64,000 bases of DNA from Bacteroidetes bacterium HGW-Bacteroidetes-2 (GCA_002842575.1 PHDJ01000005.1:1-64000), one strand, 5' to 3'; positions 25,880 through 36,123 are shown, counted from the stretch's first letter. The notes: generated from the letters alone by a model not told the origin. A program made the numbers and translations.

Positions 25880-27421
25880 ATGAAAATCATATTTTTTTTT
25901 CTACTATTATTATCATGTAATTTTTCTTTGAACTCTCAGAAAAAGGGAGAGTCTAATGATTTGCTCAACACTGCTGAAAATTTAATACTTATAAATCCAA
26001 ACCAATCCATAAAAATTGGAGAACAAATTTTAAAAACTGCTTCCACCGAAATTGAACCTGAAAATATCCATTTAATTCTTTCAAAAAGTTATTTCATAAA
26101 AGGGGAATTAAAAAATGCCATTGAACACTTATTTATTACAAAACAAGACGCTATCCAGAACAACAATCAGGAAACCTTAATTAAAGCACTATTTCATGGC
26201 ATTACCATTTCTAAATTTTTAGGTCTTGACAAATTGACTGACCGATTTTATATAGAAGCTTCCCAGCTTATCAATTCATTTACTAACCAAGAGCTTAGAG
26301 ATAAATATACCCTACAAATACAATGGATTCAGGCAGATTTATTAAAAAATTCAGACCTTTTAAAAAAAATCATAACAAAAACTTCTTCTCCTGAGCAAAA
26401 TCCCAAATATTTTATTGAAAACAAATTAATTACAGCCCAAATTTTAAATTCTCTTGGAGAATTGCAATTAAACAGAAACAACCTAGATTCTGCAAAATAT
26501 TATTTTGAAAATTCCTTATCAAAAATCAGAACGGATCAAAATACAAGTTTTTTAGAATTGCAAATTCTAACTAATTATTCTACTTACTTTTTTTTATTAA
26601 AAAAGTATCAAAAAGCGATTGACACGCTACAAAAGGCCCTAATAATTTCTCCAAACTTTAAAAATGCCTACTACGAAGAAAAAATTACAGCCCAATTAGC
26701 TAAAAATTATATAGCTCTTGATGACAAAATGAAAATTCAAGAATTTGATCTAAAAGCAACAGAAGCTGCTAACGAACTCTTGACTCAAGTTAATCTTGCA
26801 TCAAATGCAATTTTTAATGCCTTACAAAAAGAACAGAATATTAAAAAAAATGAATTACAACAAAAATTCAATATTTTAAAAATAATTATAGTAAGCGTTA
26901 TATCCTTTTTAATTTTCCTTTGGATTTTTATAAAATGGTTAACAACTAAAAATTTAAGTCACGCACAAGACGTGGTAAATTATCTAAAATTAATAGACGA
27001 ATCTGATAAAAAAGAAGATTCCATAAAAAAACAATTAGTAAAGAGTAACAGAATTCCAAAAGAAACTGAACAAATTCTTATTGATAAGCTAAAAAAATTT
27101 GAGAGTGGCAATAAATATACAAATCATGATATGTCATTAGCCCAAATGTCTTCTCAATTTGAAACCAACACAAAATACCTTTCAGAAGTTATAAATAAGC
27201 ATAAAGGAAAAAATTTCAATTTATATATTAATGACCTTCGAATTAAATATATTGTCAAAAAATTAAGGTCAGAACCCAATTATTTGCAATATAAAGTAAG
27301 TTACCTTGCCAAAGAAAGTGGTTTTTCATCGCATAGTAGTTTTGCAACCATATTTAAAAATATAACAGGAATATCGCCTAATGTGTTCATTAAGCTTTTG
27401 AAAAAGGATTTAAAAAAATAA
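25880..27421 (+). CDS. Membrane-bound TPR sensor with AraC-type DNA-binding domain
   Basis: A 513-residue protein. A signal/anchor sequence (FFFLLLLLSCNF) precedes a long helical region of TPR-like repeats (about 30-310), placed in the periplasm. One membrane helix (about 333-352, IIIVSVISFLIFLWIFI) leads to a cytoplasmic AraC-type helix-turn-helix domain (about 405-510; YINDLRIKYIVKKLR, SYLAKESGFSSHSSFATIFKNITGISP). This TPR-TM-AraC layout is common in flavobacteria for regulators of membrane or uptake genes. It follows a TonB receptor and precedes a paralogue by 18 nt; the signal sensed is unknown. Confidence 0.88.
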   Translation: MKIIFFFLLLLSCNFSLNSQKKGESNDLLNTAENLILINPNQSIKIGEQILKTASTEIEPENIHLILSKSYFIKGELKNAIEHLFITKQDAIQNNNQETLIKALFHGITISKFLGLDKLTDRFYIEASQLINSFTNQELRDKYTLQIQWIQADLLKNSDLLKKIITKTSSPEQNPKYFIENKLITAQILNSLGELQLNRNNLDSAKYYFENSLSKIRTDQNTSFLELQILTNYSTYFFLLKKYQKAIDTLQKALIISPNFKNAYYEEKITAQLAKNYIALDDKMKIQEFDLKATEAANELLTQVNLASNAIFNALQKEQNIKKNELQQKFNILKIIIVSVISFLIFLWIFIKWLTTKNLSHAQDVVNYLKLIDESDKKEDSIKKQLVKSNRIPKETEQILIDKLKKFESGNKYTNHDMSLAQMSSQFETNTKYLSEVINKHKGKNFNLYINDLRIKYIVKKLRSEPNYLQYKVSYLAKESGFSSHSSFATIFKNITGISPNVFIKLLKKDLKK

Positions 27422-27439
27422 ACTAGAATTTTAAAAGAG

Positions 27440-28585
27440 ATGCAATTACGATTTTTATATTGTAAAAAGAAAATACTTCTAAGTGTTCTACTTAGTAGTT
27501 TTTTAATGTCCTTTTCACAAAAAAAATATGATATTATTATAAACGAAGCAAATCCTAACGTCTATGAAAACCCAAACAAAGCCATAAAAATTGGTTTAGA
27601 AATATATAATGCTTCTGATAGTTCTTTAGAAAATAAAGTAGAAGCTTTAATGCTAATTTCTACAGCGTATTCCTCAAAAAGAATCTATGAAAAATCACTA
27701 GAATTTGCCAATAATGCTTTAGAATTACTCCCTAATATAAAAAATAATTCTTTTAAAATAAAAATTTTAAATAAAATAGGCTCCCAATACCAACAATTAA
27801 AAATTTATGATAAAGCAATTTCTTATCTTGACAAAGCACTTCAAATAGCAAATGAAGAAAAAAACAAAGATTCTATTTTAAATTTATTAGGATACAACTA
27901 TGGCGCAAGAGGTTTTATATACAGAGAACAAATGAGCTGCGAAATTGCCTTAAATTATTTTAATAAAGCCCTTTATTTTTTTTATAAAAACCTTGAAAAC
28001 GACCCAATAATGAATGCAAACATAAGCATCATTACCTATAACAAAGGAAACTGTTTTCTTGCTACCTTTAATATAGATTCTGCTAGGATTAATTTTAACA
28101 ACGCCATTTACTTTGCAAAGTTTATAGATGCAAAGAGTTTACAAGCATTTGCCCAAAAAGGTTTAGCTGAAGTATATACTTCAGAAGGACTATTTACAAA
28201 AGCTATTACAATTTTAAATGAGGCACGTGTGAATTCCTCTGACGTTGAAGATTTAGTTTTAAATCAAGGAATATACAAAGGCCTTTCCAATAATTATCTT
28301 GCTTTGGGTGATTGGAGCAATTACCAACATTTCAAAAAAAAATATGAAGAAACTATTCAAGAAATTAAAAACACAGAAACCACTACCATAAATAATTCAT
28401 TAGCCAATCTTTTAGAAGAATTTGACGCCGAAACAAAACAACTTGCTGCTAAAAACCAATATGCCCTATTAGTAATTATTCTGGTAATCTTATTTTTTTT
28501 CATTTTAATAAGCAAAGCCTTATATGTTTATCGAAAAAAATTAAATGGTTTAAAAAAAGTTTTCCCAAAAAACTCCACTACCTAA
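27440..28585 (+). CDS. TPR membrane protein, paralogue of the upstream regulator without the AraC domain
   Basis: A 381-residue protein with an N-terminal signal/anchor (LLSVLLSSFLMSFS), TPR-like helical repeats (about 30-320; NPNKAIKIGLEI echoes NPNQSIKIGEQI in the upstream protein), and one membrane helix (about 340-362). Only about 18 cytoplasmic residues follow the helix. The AraC-type DNA-binding domain is absent, and no remnant of it is visible in the 160 nt downstream. Because it is 18 nt from the upstream gene, it is probably co-transcribed. It could modulate the full-length regulator, for example by hetero-oligomer formation; that is inference. Confidence 0.8.
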   Translation: MQLRFLYCKKKILLSVLLSSFLMSFSQKKYDIIINEANPNVYENPNKAIKIGLEIYNASDSSLENKVEALMLISTAYSSKRIYEKSLEFANNALELLPNIKNNSFKIKILNKIGSQYQQLKIYDKAISYLDKALQIANEEKNKDSILNLLGYNYGARGFIYREQMSCEIALNYFNKALYFFYKNLENDPIMNANISIITYNKGNCFLATFNIDSARINFNNAIYFAKFIDAKSLQAFAQKGLAEVYTSEGLFTKAITILNEARVNSSDVEDLVLNQGIYKGLSNNYLALGDWSNYQHFKKKYEETIQEIKNTETTTINNSLANLLEEFDAETKQLAAKNQYALLVIILVILFFFILISKALYVYRKKLNGLKKVFPKNSTT

Positions 28586-28748
28586 TCTTTTTTTTTAATC
28601 CCTAATCACAACTATTAGTATTTATAAATCAGTTACTTATCTAGTATTAAACACTTTCAAATTTCGTCAATTTTAATAGCATAGTAATTTATATAAAGCG
28701 TAAATTTATTTACTTTGCACTAAATAAATTAATTAAAATATTTTTAAA

Positions 28749-30416
28749 ATGAAAAAACAGTACAAGAAAGTTGGATTGCTTTTTTTGGGTGTTGGGCTCA
28801 GTTTTTCTGCTGCAGCGCAGGTAACTAACCTAGGAGCAAATTTTGAAGCAAACGGTGTATCCAACCAAGGAATGGCAGTTTCTGGAAGTATAGGAAATTC
28901 AAATTTATTATGGACTCAAGCAACAGGTCTTCAGGTTATTGGAAGTATAACTAATGGTTTCCCAATGGCTGGAAGAGCAACCATTTCAGCAGACGGACTA
29001 AAAATTAGTGCAACTCTAACAAACCCAGCTACAAATTTTAACGAAGCAGGGCTGTATAACGTTACTACAAGCAGTTGGACCTTTTTAGGAGGTCTTGGTC
29101 AAGTACTAGATTCAAGTACAAGTTCTGCTTGGGGAACTTCAAGTGATGGAAATACTGTTGTTGGGCTAGCTTGGGTTACAGGAGGCAATGCACATGGTTT
29201 TAAATGGACAAATGCTATTGGTTTAGAAGATTTAGGCAGCTCTGTAGCAAACAGAAGCTCAAGAGCTAATGATGTTAATGCTGATGGCTCTATTATTGTG
29301 GGCTGGCAAGATGGTCTAGATGGTTTTAGACAAGCCGCTGTATGGAATAACGGCGTTCAAACTGTATTATCTTTCCCTAATAACGACCCTGTAAGTGAGG
29401 CTGGAGCTGTTTCTGCAAATGGAAATTGGGTAGTAGGAAGTGGAAATTTTTCAAATAATAATGAGGCTTGGAGATGGAGTGAATCAACAGGAATAATAAA
29501 TATGGGATCTATTTTTGATCCTTCATGGAGAGGTGCTGCAACAGCTATTAACGCAGATGGAAGTAAAATTGTAGGATTTTATAGACCAAATGGACCTGCA
29601 CTATTTGGACAAGGTTTTTTCTGGTCTGAAGAAACTGGTATGGTAAATTTAAACGATTATGTAACTAGTTTAGGTTTTGACGATTTAGGTATTATCCTTT
29701 CATTACCTCTTGGAATGTCTGATGATGGAACCGCAATTGTAGGTATGGGATTGGGAGCGGCTGGCCCTGTTGGTTTTTTAATACAATTACCTTCAGAAGG
29801 TATTGCCAACAATAACTGTTCTGGTGCAATAGCACTAATCTGTGATGAAACAGTTATTGGAAGCACCGTTGGTGCCTCCGATTCAGGTGGCAATATTGCC
29901 CCAGATGTATTTTATAGTTACACAGGTAATGGTGTTGCTGAAAACATTACCATCTCCTTATGCGGTCCAGGAACAAACTTTGATTCTTTTTTACGCATAT
30001 TTACAGATTGTACTTTAACTACCGAAGTTACAACTAATGACGATTTTTGTAATGAACAATCCGAAGTAACTTTTGAGTCTGATGGCACTTCCTCCTATAT
30101 TATTATGGTAGAAGGTTTTAATGCAGAATCTGGTGATTTTGAGTTAACTGTAACTTGTGGCATTTTGGGAGTTAGTGATTACACATTAAACAGTATTGTT
30201 CTTTATCCAAATCCTACAAAAGAAATTCTTAACTTATCTTCAAATATTGAAATAGACCATATTGAAATTTATACGATAAGTGGTCAATTAGTTTTATCTA
30301 AAACAATCCAAAACACCTCTAGTATTATTTCTATTTCTTCATTAAAACGAGGAGTTTACATTGCCAAAGCAATTTCAAAAAACGCTTCAAAATCTTTTAA
30401 AGTTATCAAGGAATAA
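28749..30416 (+). CDS. T9SS-secreted protein with HAF-type repeats
   Basis: A 555-residue secreted protein. The signal peptide (GLLFLGVGLSFSAAAQ) is followed by repeats of the extracellular HAF type (about 35-350; recurrent A-x-x-V/I-x-x-D-G-x-x-I/V-V-G and W-x-x-x-x-G/A, e.g. DVNADGSIIVGW, AINADGSKIVGF). A pre-peptidase-like beta domain with Cys pairs follows (about 355-475), and then a type A T9SS sorting domain (about 480-555; VLYPNPTKEILNLS, LKRGVYIAKA, KSFKVIKE). Function unknown; it is exported across the outer membrane by the gliding/T9SS machinery. Confidence 0.88.
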   Translation: MKKQYKKVGLLFLGVGLSFSAAAQVTNLGANFEANGVSNQGMAVSGSIGNSNLLWTQATGLQVIGSITNGFPMAGRATISADGLKISATLTNPATNFNEAGLYNVTTSSWTFLGGLGQVLDSSTSSAWGTSSDGNTVVGLAWVTGGNAHGFKWTNAIGLEDLGSSVANRSSRANDVNADGSIIVGWQDGLDGFRQAAVWNNGVQTVLSFPNNDPVSEAGAVSANGNWVVGSGNFSNNNEAWRWSESTGIINMGSIFDPSWRGAATAINADGSKIVGFYRPNGPALFGQGFFWSEETGMVNLNDYVTSLGFDDLGIILSLPLGMSDDGTAIVGMGLGAAGPVGFLIQLPSEGIANNNCSGAIALICDETVIGSTVGASDSGGNIAPDVFYSYTGNGVAENITISLCGPGTNFDSFLRIFTDCTLTTEVTTNDDFCNEQSEVTFESDGTSSYIIMVEGFNAESGDFELTVTCGILGVSDYTLNSIVLYPNPTKEILNLSSNIEIDHIEIYTISGQLVLSKTIQNTSSIISISSLKRGVYIAKAISKNASKSFKVIKE

Positions 30417-30440
30417 TTTTTTGAATGATTTAACAAAGAA

Positions 30441-30473
30441 AAAAAGGTCTTTTCAAATTGAAAAGACCTTTTT
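30441..30473. terminator. bidirectional terminator between two convergent T9SS genes
   Basis: A 14-bp stem, AAAAAGGTCTTTTC / GAAAAGACCTTTTT, with a 5-nt loop. A-run and T-run flanks make it usable on both strands between the convergent genes. Confidence 0.85.
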
Positions 30474-30493
30474 TAATTTAATTAAAAACCTAC

Positions 30494-33400
30494 TTATTTC
30501 TTCACAATTCTTTTAACGACACTAGCATTTTCAGAATATATTTGTGCAAAATACAATCCGGAGGCAATATCATTTAGTAAAATTACCGATTGATTTTCCA
30601 TTGCAGACAAATCATAAATACGTATGATTCTTCCATTTACATCGGTAATAACTACAGACTGAAGTACTTCATCACTTTTGTTTAAAATAGTTACTTCTCC
30701 AGATGTGGGATTTGGAAATAAAACAACAGATTGGTTAGTAAAAGTTTGATCACCAATGCTTAAAAGTTCTTCTACTTCCAACTCAAAATCACAGGTTACC
30801 TCATTACCTGAAGCATCAGTTACCGTGATTTCAATGGTGTATATACCTTCTGGAAATTCTGTTCCAGCGGCCGGTGATTGTACAATATTTGTAATAGGAT
30901 TTGTACAATTATCAATAGCTGATGCATCTCCTAAATCGAAATAATCGGGAATTGTAAACATTTCTCCTTGCACAATTTGTACAACTTGATTTGCTGGACA
31001 AGTCAAAACTGGTGCTAAAGTATCTTCAACAGTTACCGTTACTTGTGTAGCATTACTATTTCCAGAACCGTCAGTTACCGTTAAAGTTACTGTGTTTGGT
31101 CCTAAATCAGCACAAGCAAAATTTGTAATGTCTAGTGCCATTGTGTCAATGCTACAATTATCGGAGGAGCCGTTATCCACATCAAATGGTAAAATAGTTA
31201 CTAATCCATTAGCATCTAAAGAAACAGTAATGTTTTGGCCAACAGCCACAGGATTTATATTGTCCATTACGGTTACTTCAAAAGTGCACGTAGCAATATT
31301 ACCTGAACCATCTTCAATTTCAAAACTATTTATGGTTGTACCAACAGGGAAAACGGATCCAGAAGCTAGTCCTGAAATTTGTGTAGTTACAGGTTCTGGA
31401 GAGAAAATACCAGAAACACGAACATCATCCAACCAAACCCCAGCACCAGTAACAGAGCTATCCGATCCCATTCTCCATCGAAATTGAACGATTTGTCCGT
31501 CTAATGCAGCGTTTAAATTTACAACGGTATCTACAAAACCTCCTGAGCTACCTGTCCATGCCGCTCTACCAGGTAAAGGATTACTGCAACAAGTGCTTAA
31601 GGAACCGTTATACCCGCCTGAAGAAAACGTTCCTCCTCCATTTAAAATATCGTTCCAAGTAGTGCCTGCATTTATAGTAAATTCTAATACCATTCCGTCA
31701 AATCCACTTTCAGTTTGATAATTATTTTTAAAGAGAAGTTGTGCAGAAGTACTTGCTATTGCTATAGGTGAAGAAATTAATGAAGATAAATTTGCGCTTC
31801 CAGGATTATTAGCAAAAGCTGCATTTGGCGAAGAATTAGAACCTGAATTTACGGTTGTCCAAGTTATCACAGTGCCTACCTCTTGTGTAAATGTCCAGCC
31901 TACAGGTAAAGAAGGTGCTGTTACGCCGTCAAAGTTTTCTGCGTATTCTGCAGCACATCCAGAAGTTCCTACGGGAGGACTAAAAGTAATCACTGCACCA
32001 CAGGAACCTGCATCTGCATTTACAAAAATATCGGCTTGACAATTAGTAACTTGTAAAGATTCAAACACTTCAATAGTATCGCTTGCAGTTGAAGCTGTAG
32101 CACAGGCACTTGCAAATACTTCATAATTTATAAGGTGTATTCCAACTCCTGCGATTTCAGGATCAAAAGAAAACGTAGATCCATTTCCATTGTCGGTTAC
32201 GCCAGGGCCGCTGTACACGCCGCCAGGAGGTGTCCCCCCACCTAAGTTTGTTAAAACCCCTATTGTTTCACAAACATCACTTGGGGCAGTAAAAGCGGCA
32301 ACACCAGAAGGAGTGTCAAATGCTTCTGTTCCATCTGAACGGCTTGCGGAGCTTCCCTGAATAGCACTTACACCAAGACCTCTTTTGGCAAAAGCATCCC
32401 AAATTGTACATTGGTTTGCACCACCATATAACGCAACATCTGCAGCTAAAATAGCATCTCTTCCATCTACAAATCCTGGATTACATGGTTGTAATTTTAA
32501 GGCTTCTGTTACTAATGCCAATGCCATGTTATTTCCGCCAGTTCCATTATAAAAATCGGCATCAAAACCGTATACATCTATAAGACCCCAAGTCATTTCC
32601 CAAAGCATCGTTGACCATACCGAACCAACGCCATGTGGCACTGCTGCTGTTTTTATATGATCGTAAGTTTGTGGGTTTATTGCCATATCTGTATTGTATG
32701 GAAATGGTCTTATACCAGGCCCACCGGCTCCCTGTCCAAAAAGATAGGTGCCAACAGCTCTAGATTGTGTGGAAGTATCAGATGCGTCCATTGTCATTAA
32801 TAAACCATACCAGTCACTCCATCCTTCGCCCATTTGTTCTGAACCACTTAAACATCCTGAATTACCTGCACCACCCGTTAATCTATTGCTTATTCCATGA
32901 CCGTATTCATGCACAATAACTAGATTATCAAAATCGCCATCTTGGGTGTTACAAATAAACATTTGCATTCTGGGTAAGTTTCCATCGGTAGGTGTGCTAA
33001 AATTGGCGTTACAAGTACCGCTTCCGTCTTGTGCCTCTGCTCTTACAAAATCATTACCTAGGCCTCCATTTCCATAGTTATTGGATTGAAAATTTCCACT
33101 GGCTTCATCAAAACCATATATATAAATTAAATCGTGAATTAAGTTATTCCAATAAAACAAATTGGTAATGGCAGCAGATTCACTTTCATTTCCTCCTGAA
33201 AATATTGGATTAAATGGAAAATCAAAAACCAGTGTTGGGCCTCCATCTGGCTGAAAACCGGAATTATTGCCATCTTCATAGGCGTTTACATTGTTGCCTC
33301 GTGTTACTGTAAATTCAGCACCTATAACGCCATCGGTATCATGCCATCCAAAAGGAGACGCTGTTGTATTTACGGCAGTTGTTTCTAGGGTTCTTGGGCC

Positions 33401-34183
33401 AAAATATGGACTTTCTGTAGGCATTGCAATAACACGATAACTTCCTGTTAATATGGCACCATATTCTTCTAAAACTGGGGTTTCATTTTCTAAAAAACCA
33501 GGTGTAGCAAAATATTTATCCTCTTGATGTGAGTGGGTTAAATTACAAGAAGTCGTCCAATTTATTTTATCTACAACTTCACCGGTATTAGCATTTACTC
33601 TAACGTTATACCATTCAGTTTTAGTGATAGATTCTATAGAAAGATCCCAAACCAATACTACATTATCCTTTTCTAAGCGGTGGTACATCAATCGTGCAGG
33701 TATATCCGATATTGAAATTCCTGAGGAACTTATGCGAGTTTCTTGGCTAGGTGTGTTTTTTTTCTGAAGAACTGATAAAGGCTCCCCAATAACATATCCT
33801 AAATGTGCCGCAGCCTTTTGAACCGCTTGAATTGCTGTTATTGATGGATTTGCAGTTCCTTTTACCTTTTGTTGTGCATCTTTTATAAAAGAAATATGCG
33901 ATTGAAAAACGGATTGATCAGACATGCTGTGCACACTGGATTCTGTGCCAAGAATTTCTAAACCATTTACTACTTGTCTTAAATACAAATGATGTATTCC
34001 GCTAGTGCTGCTAGTGTGTTCGCTAGTGATATTCCATGAGGAAATGTCTTTTACCGTTGCTTTGTTCTGTTTGGTAAGTTTTAGTAATTCATTTTCTACA
34101 ATTTTATGTGAAAATTGTGCTTGGGCGGTGAAACAACAGACACCTAAAACAAGTATTAGACTCTTAAGGATCGTTTTTTTCAT
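30494..34183 (-). CDS. T9SS-secreted M36 (fungalysin) metallopeptidase with HYR domain
   Basis: A 1229-residue secreted protease. After a signal peptide (SLILVLGVCCFTAQAQ) comes an FTP propeptide region (about 20-220), and then the M36 catalytic domain with the zinc motif HEYGHGISNR (about 425) and a downstream Glu-bearing GEGWSDW. The later part has a MAM/jelly-roll-like segment (about 770-930), two HYR-type repeats (about 935-1145, NITVSLDANG, VTVTDGSGN) and a type A T9SS sorting domain at the end (VVLFPNPTSGEV ... VVKRIVKK). The role is extracellular protein breakdown. It is convergent with another T9SS client. Confidence 0.93.
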   Translation of the reverse strand: MKKTILKSLILVLGVCCFTAQAQFSHKIVENELLKLTKQNKATVKDISSWNITSEHTSSTSGIHHLYLRQVVNGLEILGTESSVHSMSDQSVFQSHISFIKDAQQKVKGTANPSITAIQAVQKAAAHLGYVIGEPLSVLQKKNTPSQETRISSSGISISDIPARLMYHRLEKDNVVLVWDLSIESITKTEWYNVRVNANTGEVVDKINWTTSCNLTHSHQEDKYFATPGFLENETPVLEEYGAILTGSYRVIAMPTESPYFGPRTLETTAVNTTASPFGWHDTDGVIGAEFTVTRGNNVNAYEDGNNSGFQPDGGPTLVFDFPFNPIFSGGNESESAAITNLFYWNNLIHDLIYIYGFDEASGNFQSNNYGNGGLGNDFVRAEAQDGSGTCNANFSTPTDGNLPRMQMFICNTQDGDFDNLVIVHEYGHGISNRLTGGAGNSGCLSGSEQMGEGWSDWYGLLMTMDASDTSTQSRAVGTYLFGQGAGGPGIRPFPYNTDMAINPQTYDHIKTAAVPHGVGSVWSTMLWEMTWGLIDVYGFDADFYNGTGGNNMALALVTEALKLQPCNPGFVDGRDAILAADVALYGGANQCTIWDAFAKRGLGVSAIQGSSASRSDGTEAFDTPSGVAAFTAPSDVCETIGVLTNLGGGTPPGGVYSGPGVTDNGNGSTFSFDPEIAGVGIHLINYEVFASACATASTASDTIEVFESLQVTNCQADIFVNADAGSCGAVITFSPPVGTSGCAAEYAENFDGVTAPSLPVGWTFTQEVGTVITWTTVNSGSNSSPNAAFANNPGSANLSSLISSPIAIASTSAQLLFKNNYQTESGFDGMVLEFTINAGTTWNDILNGGGTFSSGGYNGSLSTCCSNPLPGRAAWTGSSGGFVDTVVNLNAALDGQIVQFRWRMGSDSSVTGAGVWLDDVRVSGIFSPEPVTTQISGLASGSVFPVGTTINSFEIEDGSGNIATCTFEVTVMDNINPVAVGQNITVSLDANGLVTILPFDVDNGSSDNCSIDTMALDITNFACADLGPNTVTLTVTDGSGNSNATQVTVTVEDTLAPVLTCPANQVVQIVQGEMFTIPDYFDLGDASAIDNCTNPITNIVQSPAAGTEFPEGIYTIEITVTDASGNEVTCDFELEVEELLSIGDQTFTNQSVVLFPNPTSGEVTILNKSDEVLQSVVITDVNGRIIRIYDLSAMENQSVILLNDIASGLYFAQIYSENASVVKRIVKK

Positions 34184-34700
34184 AGTAATAAAATTAGGAT
34201 TTAAGGTTTATTTTGGGGATATATATTAAAAAATAAAACCAATTATACTAAATAAAAGTTGTTTTGTGAGCTAGTTTAATAAATATTCGATAAAAAGTTA
34301 TTAGATTAGCTTAAACCTCTTCCATATTTCATAAGTTGAGAACATAAAATTTTAATGGATTTTTTTATGTTATATTCTCTGCACAAGCAAAAATTAAATG
34401 CAGCAAGACATTATGACTTTAAAAAAGAGTTTTCAACAATTTTTGAAATATATTTAAAATCTTTTAGATTTATTTATACCATTATAGGGTATTTGACACA
34501 TAGGTTTTGTTGAAAAATAATTTCTTTACAACGCATTATTTGTTTTCTAACTGCTTGCTGTTTGATACAGGTGTTATCTTCTAAAGTAAATTCAATAAAA
34601 CTGGTTTTAGTTTTGCTGTTTATTTTTCAACCTTTAATGGATAAAAAGTTTATTAAAAAAAAAATGGAATGTATTTAGAATGAGCTTGGTTTTTGAAAAT
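34184..34700. other. Non-coding interval between the M36 protease and the DUF4331 pair
   Basis: About 520 bases, very A+T-rich. The longest frame worth mention is about 50 codons from ATG 34355, without recognisable features. I see no RNA gene, repeat or mobile remnant here. No consensus promoter for the M36 gene was found in its first 100 bases. Confidence 0.4.
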
Positions 34701-34738
34701 AAAAAAACTGCATTGGTTTTTACTAATGCAGTTTTTTT
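34701..34738 (-). terminator. terminator of the DUF4331 pair
   Basis: A 14-bp stem, AAAAAAACTGCATT / AATGCAGTTTTTTT, with a 10-nt loop. It lies just after the stop codon of the lipoprotein gene on the minus strand. Confidence 0.85.
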
Positions 34739-34755
34739 ATTAAAAGATTGCTCGT

Positions 34756-35415
34756 TTAAAAAGGCGACGCTAAATAAGGAAAATTGGCTAAAAATGGTTT
34801 GTCATTTTCACTTACACCATCACGAATAAGCAAAGGTTGATTATTTGTGCCATCATTTAATGGATTATTTACATCTGCCCCACCATAGAGTAATAGCAAA
34901 TGAAAATCCATTACATCATCTTGTAATCTTCTTCCGGTTAGGATGTTTGTACCATCATAAAAAGTAGCAACACCTGTTTGTCCTACCCAAAGTACATCTT
35001 TGGAAAGCAGGGAGGTAAAAGCAGCAGCATCTTGACCTAATATATTAGTAGCATAAGCCGGATTATGAAGCATTAAATTAGCCTGCATATCTTGCTGAAA
35101 ATTGACAGTTAATTCAGATGGAATCGTGGTATTATAGGCATCTCGCAAACCAAGAGTTACGAAAACTATAGACACTGCAGGTCTTCCTACTTGGTCTTCT
35201 TGCACATAGATGCCAGAAAAGTCGAGACCTCCAATAGCATCTTCGCAGGGTTCACAATTGCTTCCGCCGCAGTCAATTCCTACCTCATCACCATTTTGAA
35301 TGCCATCGGTGCATGTTGGGTCAGGAATAATAATATTATTAGATATCTCATCTGTGCATTGCACAAAAAGTAATGCTAAAAACAAAAATGGAATTATATA
35401 AAGTAATTTTTTCAT
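34756..35415 (-). CDS. DUF4331-family lipoprotein with a DCGG cysteine motif
   Basis: A 219-residue protein with a lipoprotein signal (IIPFLFLALLFVQC, lipobox Cys at about 20). A short Cys-rich segment of the pattern C-x-DGIQNGDE-x-x-x-DCGG-x-x-C-x-x-C (about 35-58) follows, a motif common in surface proteins of flavobacteria. The remaining domain (about 65-219) resembles the second half of DUF4331 proteins. It follows the DUF4331 gene by 9 nt and shares its terminator. Function unknown; location cell surface or periplasm. Confidence 0.7.
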   Translation of the reverse strand: MKKLLYIIPFLFLALLFVQCTDEISNNIIIPDPTCTDGIQNGDEVGIDCGGSNCEPCEDAIGGLDFSGIYVQEDQVGRPAVSIVFVTLGLRDAYNTTIPSELTVNFQQDMQANLMLHNPAYATNILGQDAAAFTSLLSKDVLWVGQTGVATFYDGTNILTGRRLQDDVMDFHLLLLYGGADVNNPLNDGTNNQPLLIRDGVSENDKPFLANFPYLASPF

Positions 35416-35424
35416 CGTTTTTTT

Positions 35425-36123
35425 TTATTGCTTTCTTTTAGTTTCTACCCACATAGAAAAAATGGGCGTGGTAGGTGCATTTGGGTTGATTCCAATTGCG
35501 CCTGTACCTAATAAAGATTTAGGTAATTCAATAACAATGGAAAGTGTATTTGTGCCAGCAAAGGTGTCTTGACCTATCTCATTAAAATCTGTAACTTCAC
35601 CTGATACGATTGCGTTATATCTGTTTAAATCAAAAAAGAAAGCATCGTCACGAGCACCTGCAAAAAACTGCATGCCATTATTGGTTGCTATGATAGCCTC
35701 TGCATTAGCGGTGCCTGAAGAAATAGCTACTTTATTAAGTGTAGCAAATGTAGCAATTTCACTTTGTAATCCTGCAGAAATAGGCACAACGGGGCCAAAA
35801 AAATACATTGTGTCTCCTCTTTTTGTGGCTTGAATGACTAAATCTTCTATCAAGTCGCCTGTGGTGTCTATATTGAATTCTACTAACACATCTTCATCAA
35901 ATTGTGCTATTTGTGTAGGAGCCCCGGGCGGCAATAAACCCTGAAGGTTTGCTACCAAAACTAAATTGTTTGTGTTTGCACCCTCAAAAGCATAAAAACT
36001 ACTCAAGTCAGATGACGTACCACTAACCGCGGGAGCGTCAATATGATCTCCTGCAAGTAAAAAAGGAGCTGTAATAAGCATTCCTACGAAGGCTATAGTA
36101 ACGGCTAATTTTGTTTTATACAT
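35425..36123 (-). CDS. DUF4331-family secreted protein
   Basis: A 232-residue protein, start set at ATG 36123 (MYKTKLAVTIAFVGMLI), which begins a clean signal peptide; an in-frame codon at 36156 would add a less plausible N-terminus. After cleavage it begins GDHIDAPAVSG, the N-terminal signature of DUF4331 (DHxDAP). The domain is beta-rich, of unknown function, and found in periplasmic or surface proteins. It forms a two-gene unit with the downstream lipoprotein; the two may act as one complex. Confidence 0.82.
   Translation of the reverse strand: MYKTKLAVTIAFVGMLITAPFLLAGDHIDAPAVSGTSSDLSSFYAFEGANTNNLVLVANLQGLLPPGAPTQIAQFDEDVLVEFNIDTTGDLIEDLVIQATKRGDTMYFFGPVVPISAGLQSEIATFATLNKVAISSGTANAEAIIATNNGMQFFAGARDDAFFFDLNRYNAIVSGEVTDFNEIGQDTFAGTNTLSIVIELPKSLLGTGAIGINPNAPTTPIFSMWVETKRKQ

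Noticed and set aside
34355-34520. Roughly 50-codon frame in the interval after the M36 protease
   Set aside because: No recognisable motif, no promoter and a composition like random A+T-rich sequence.
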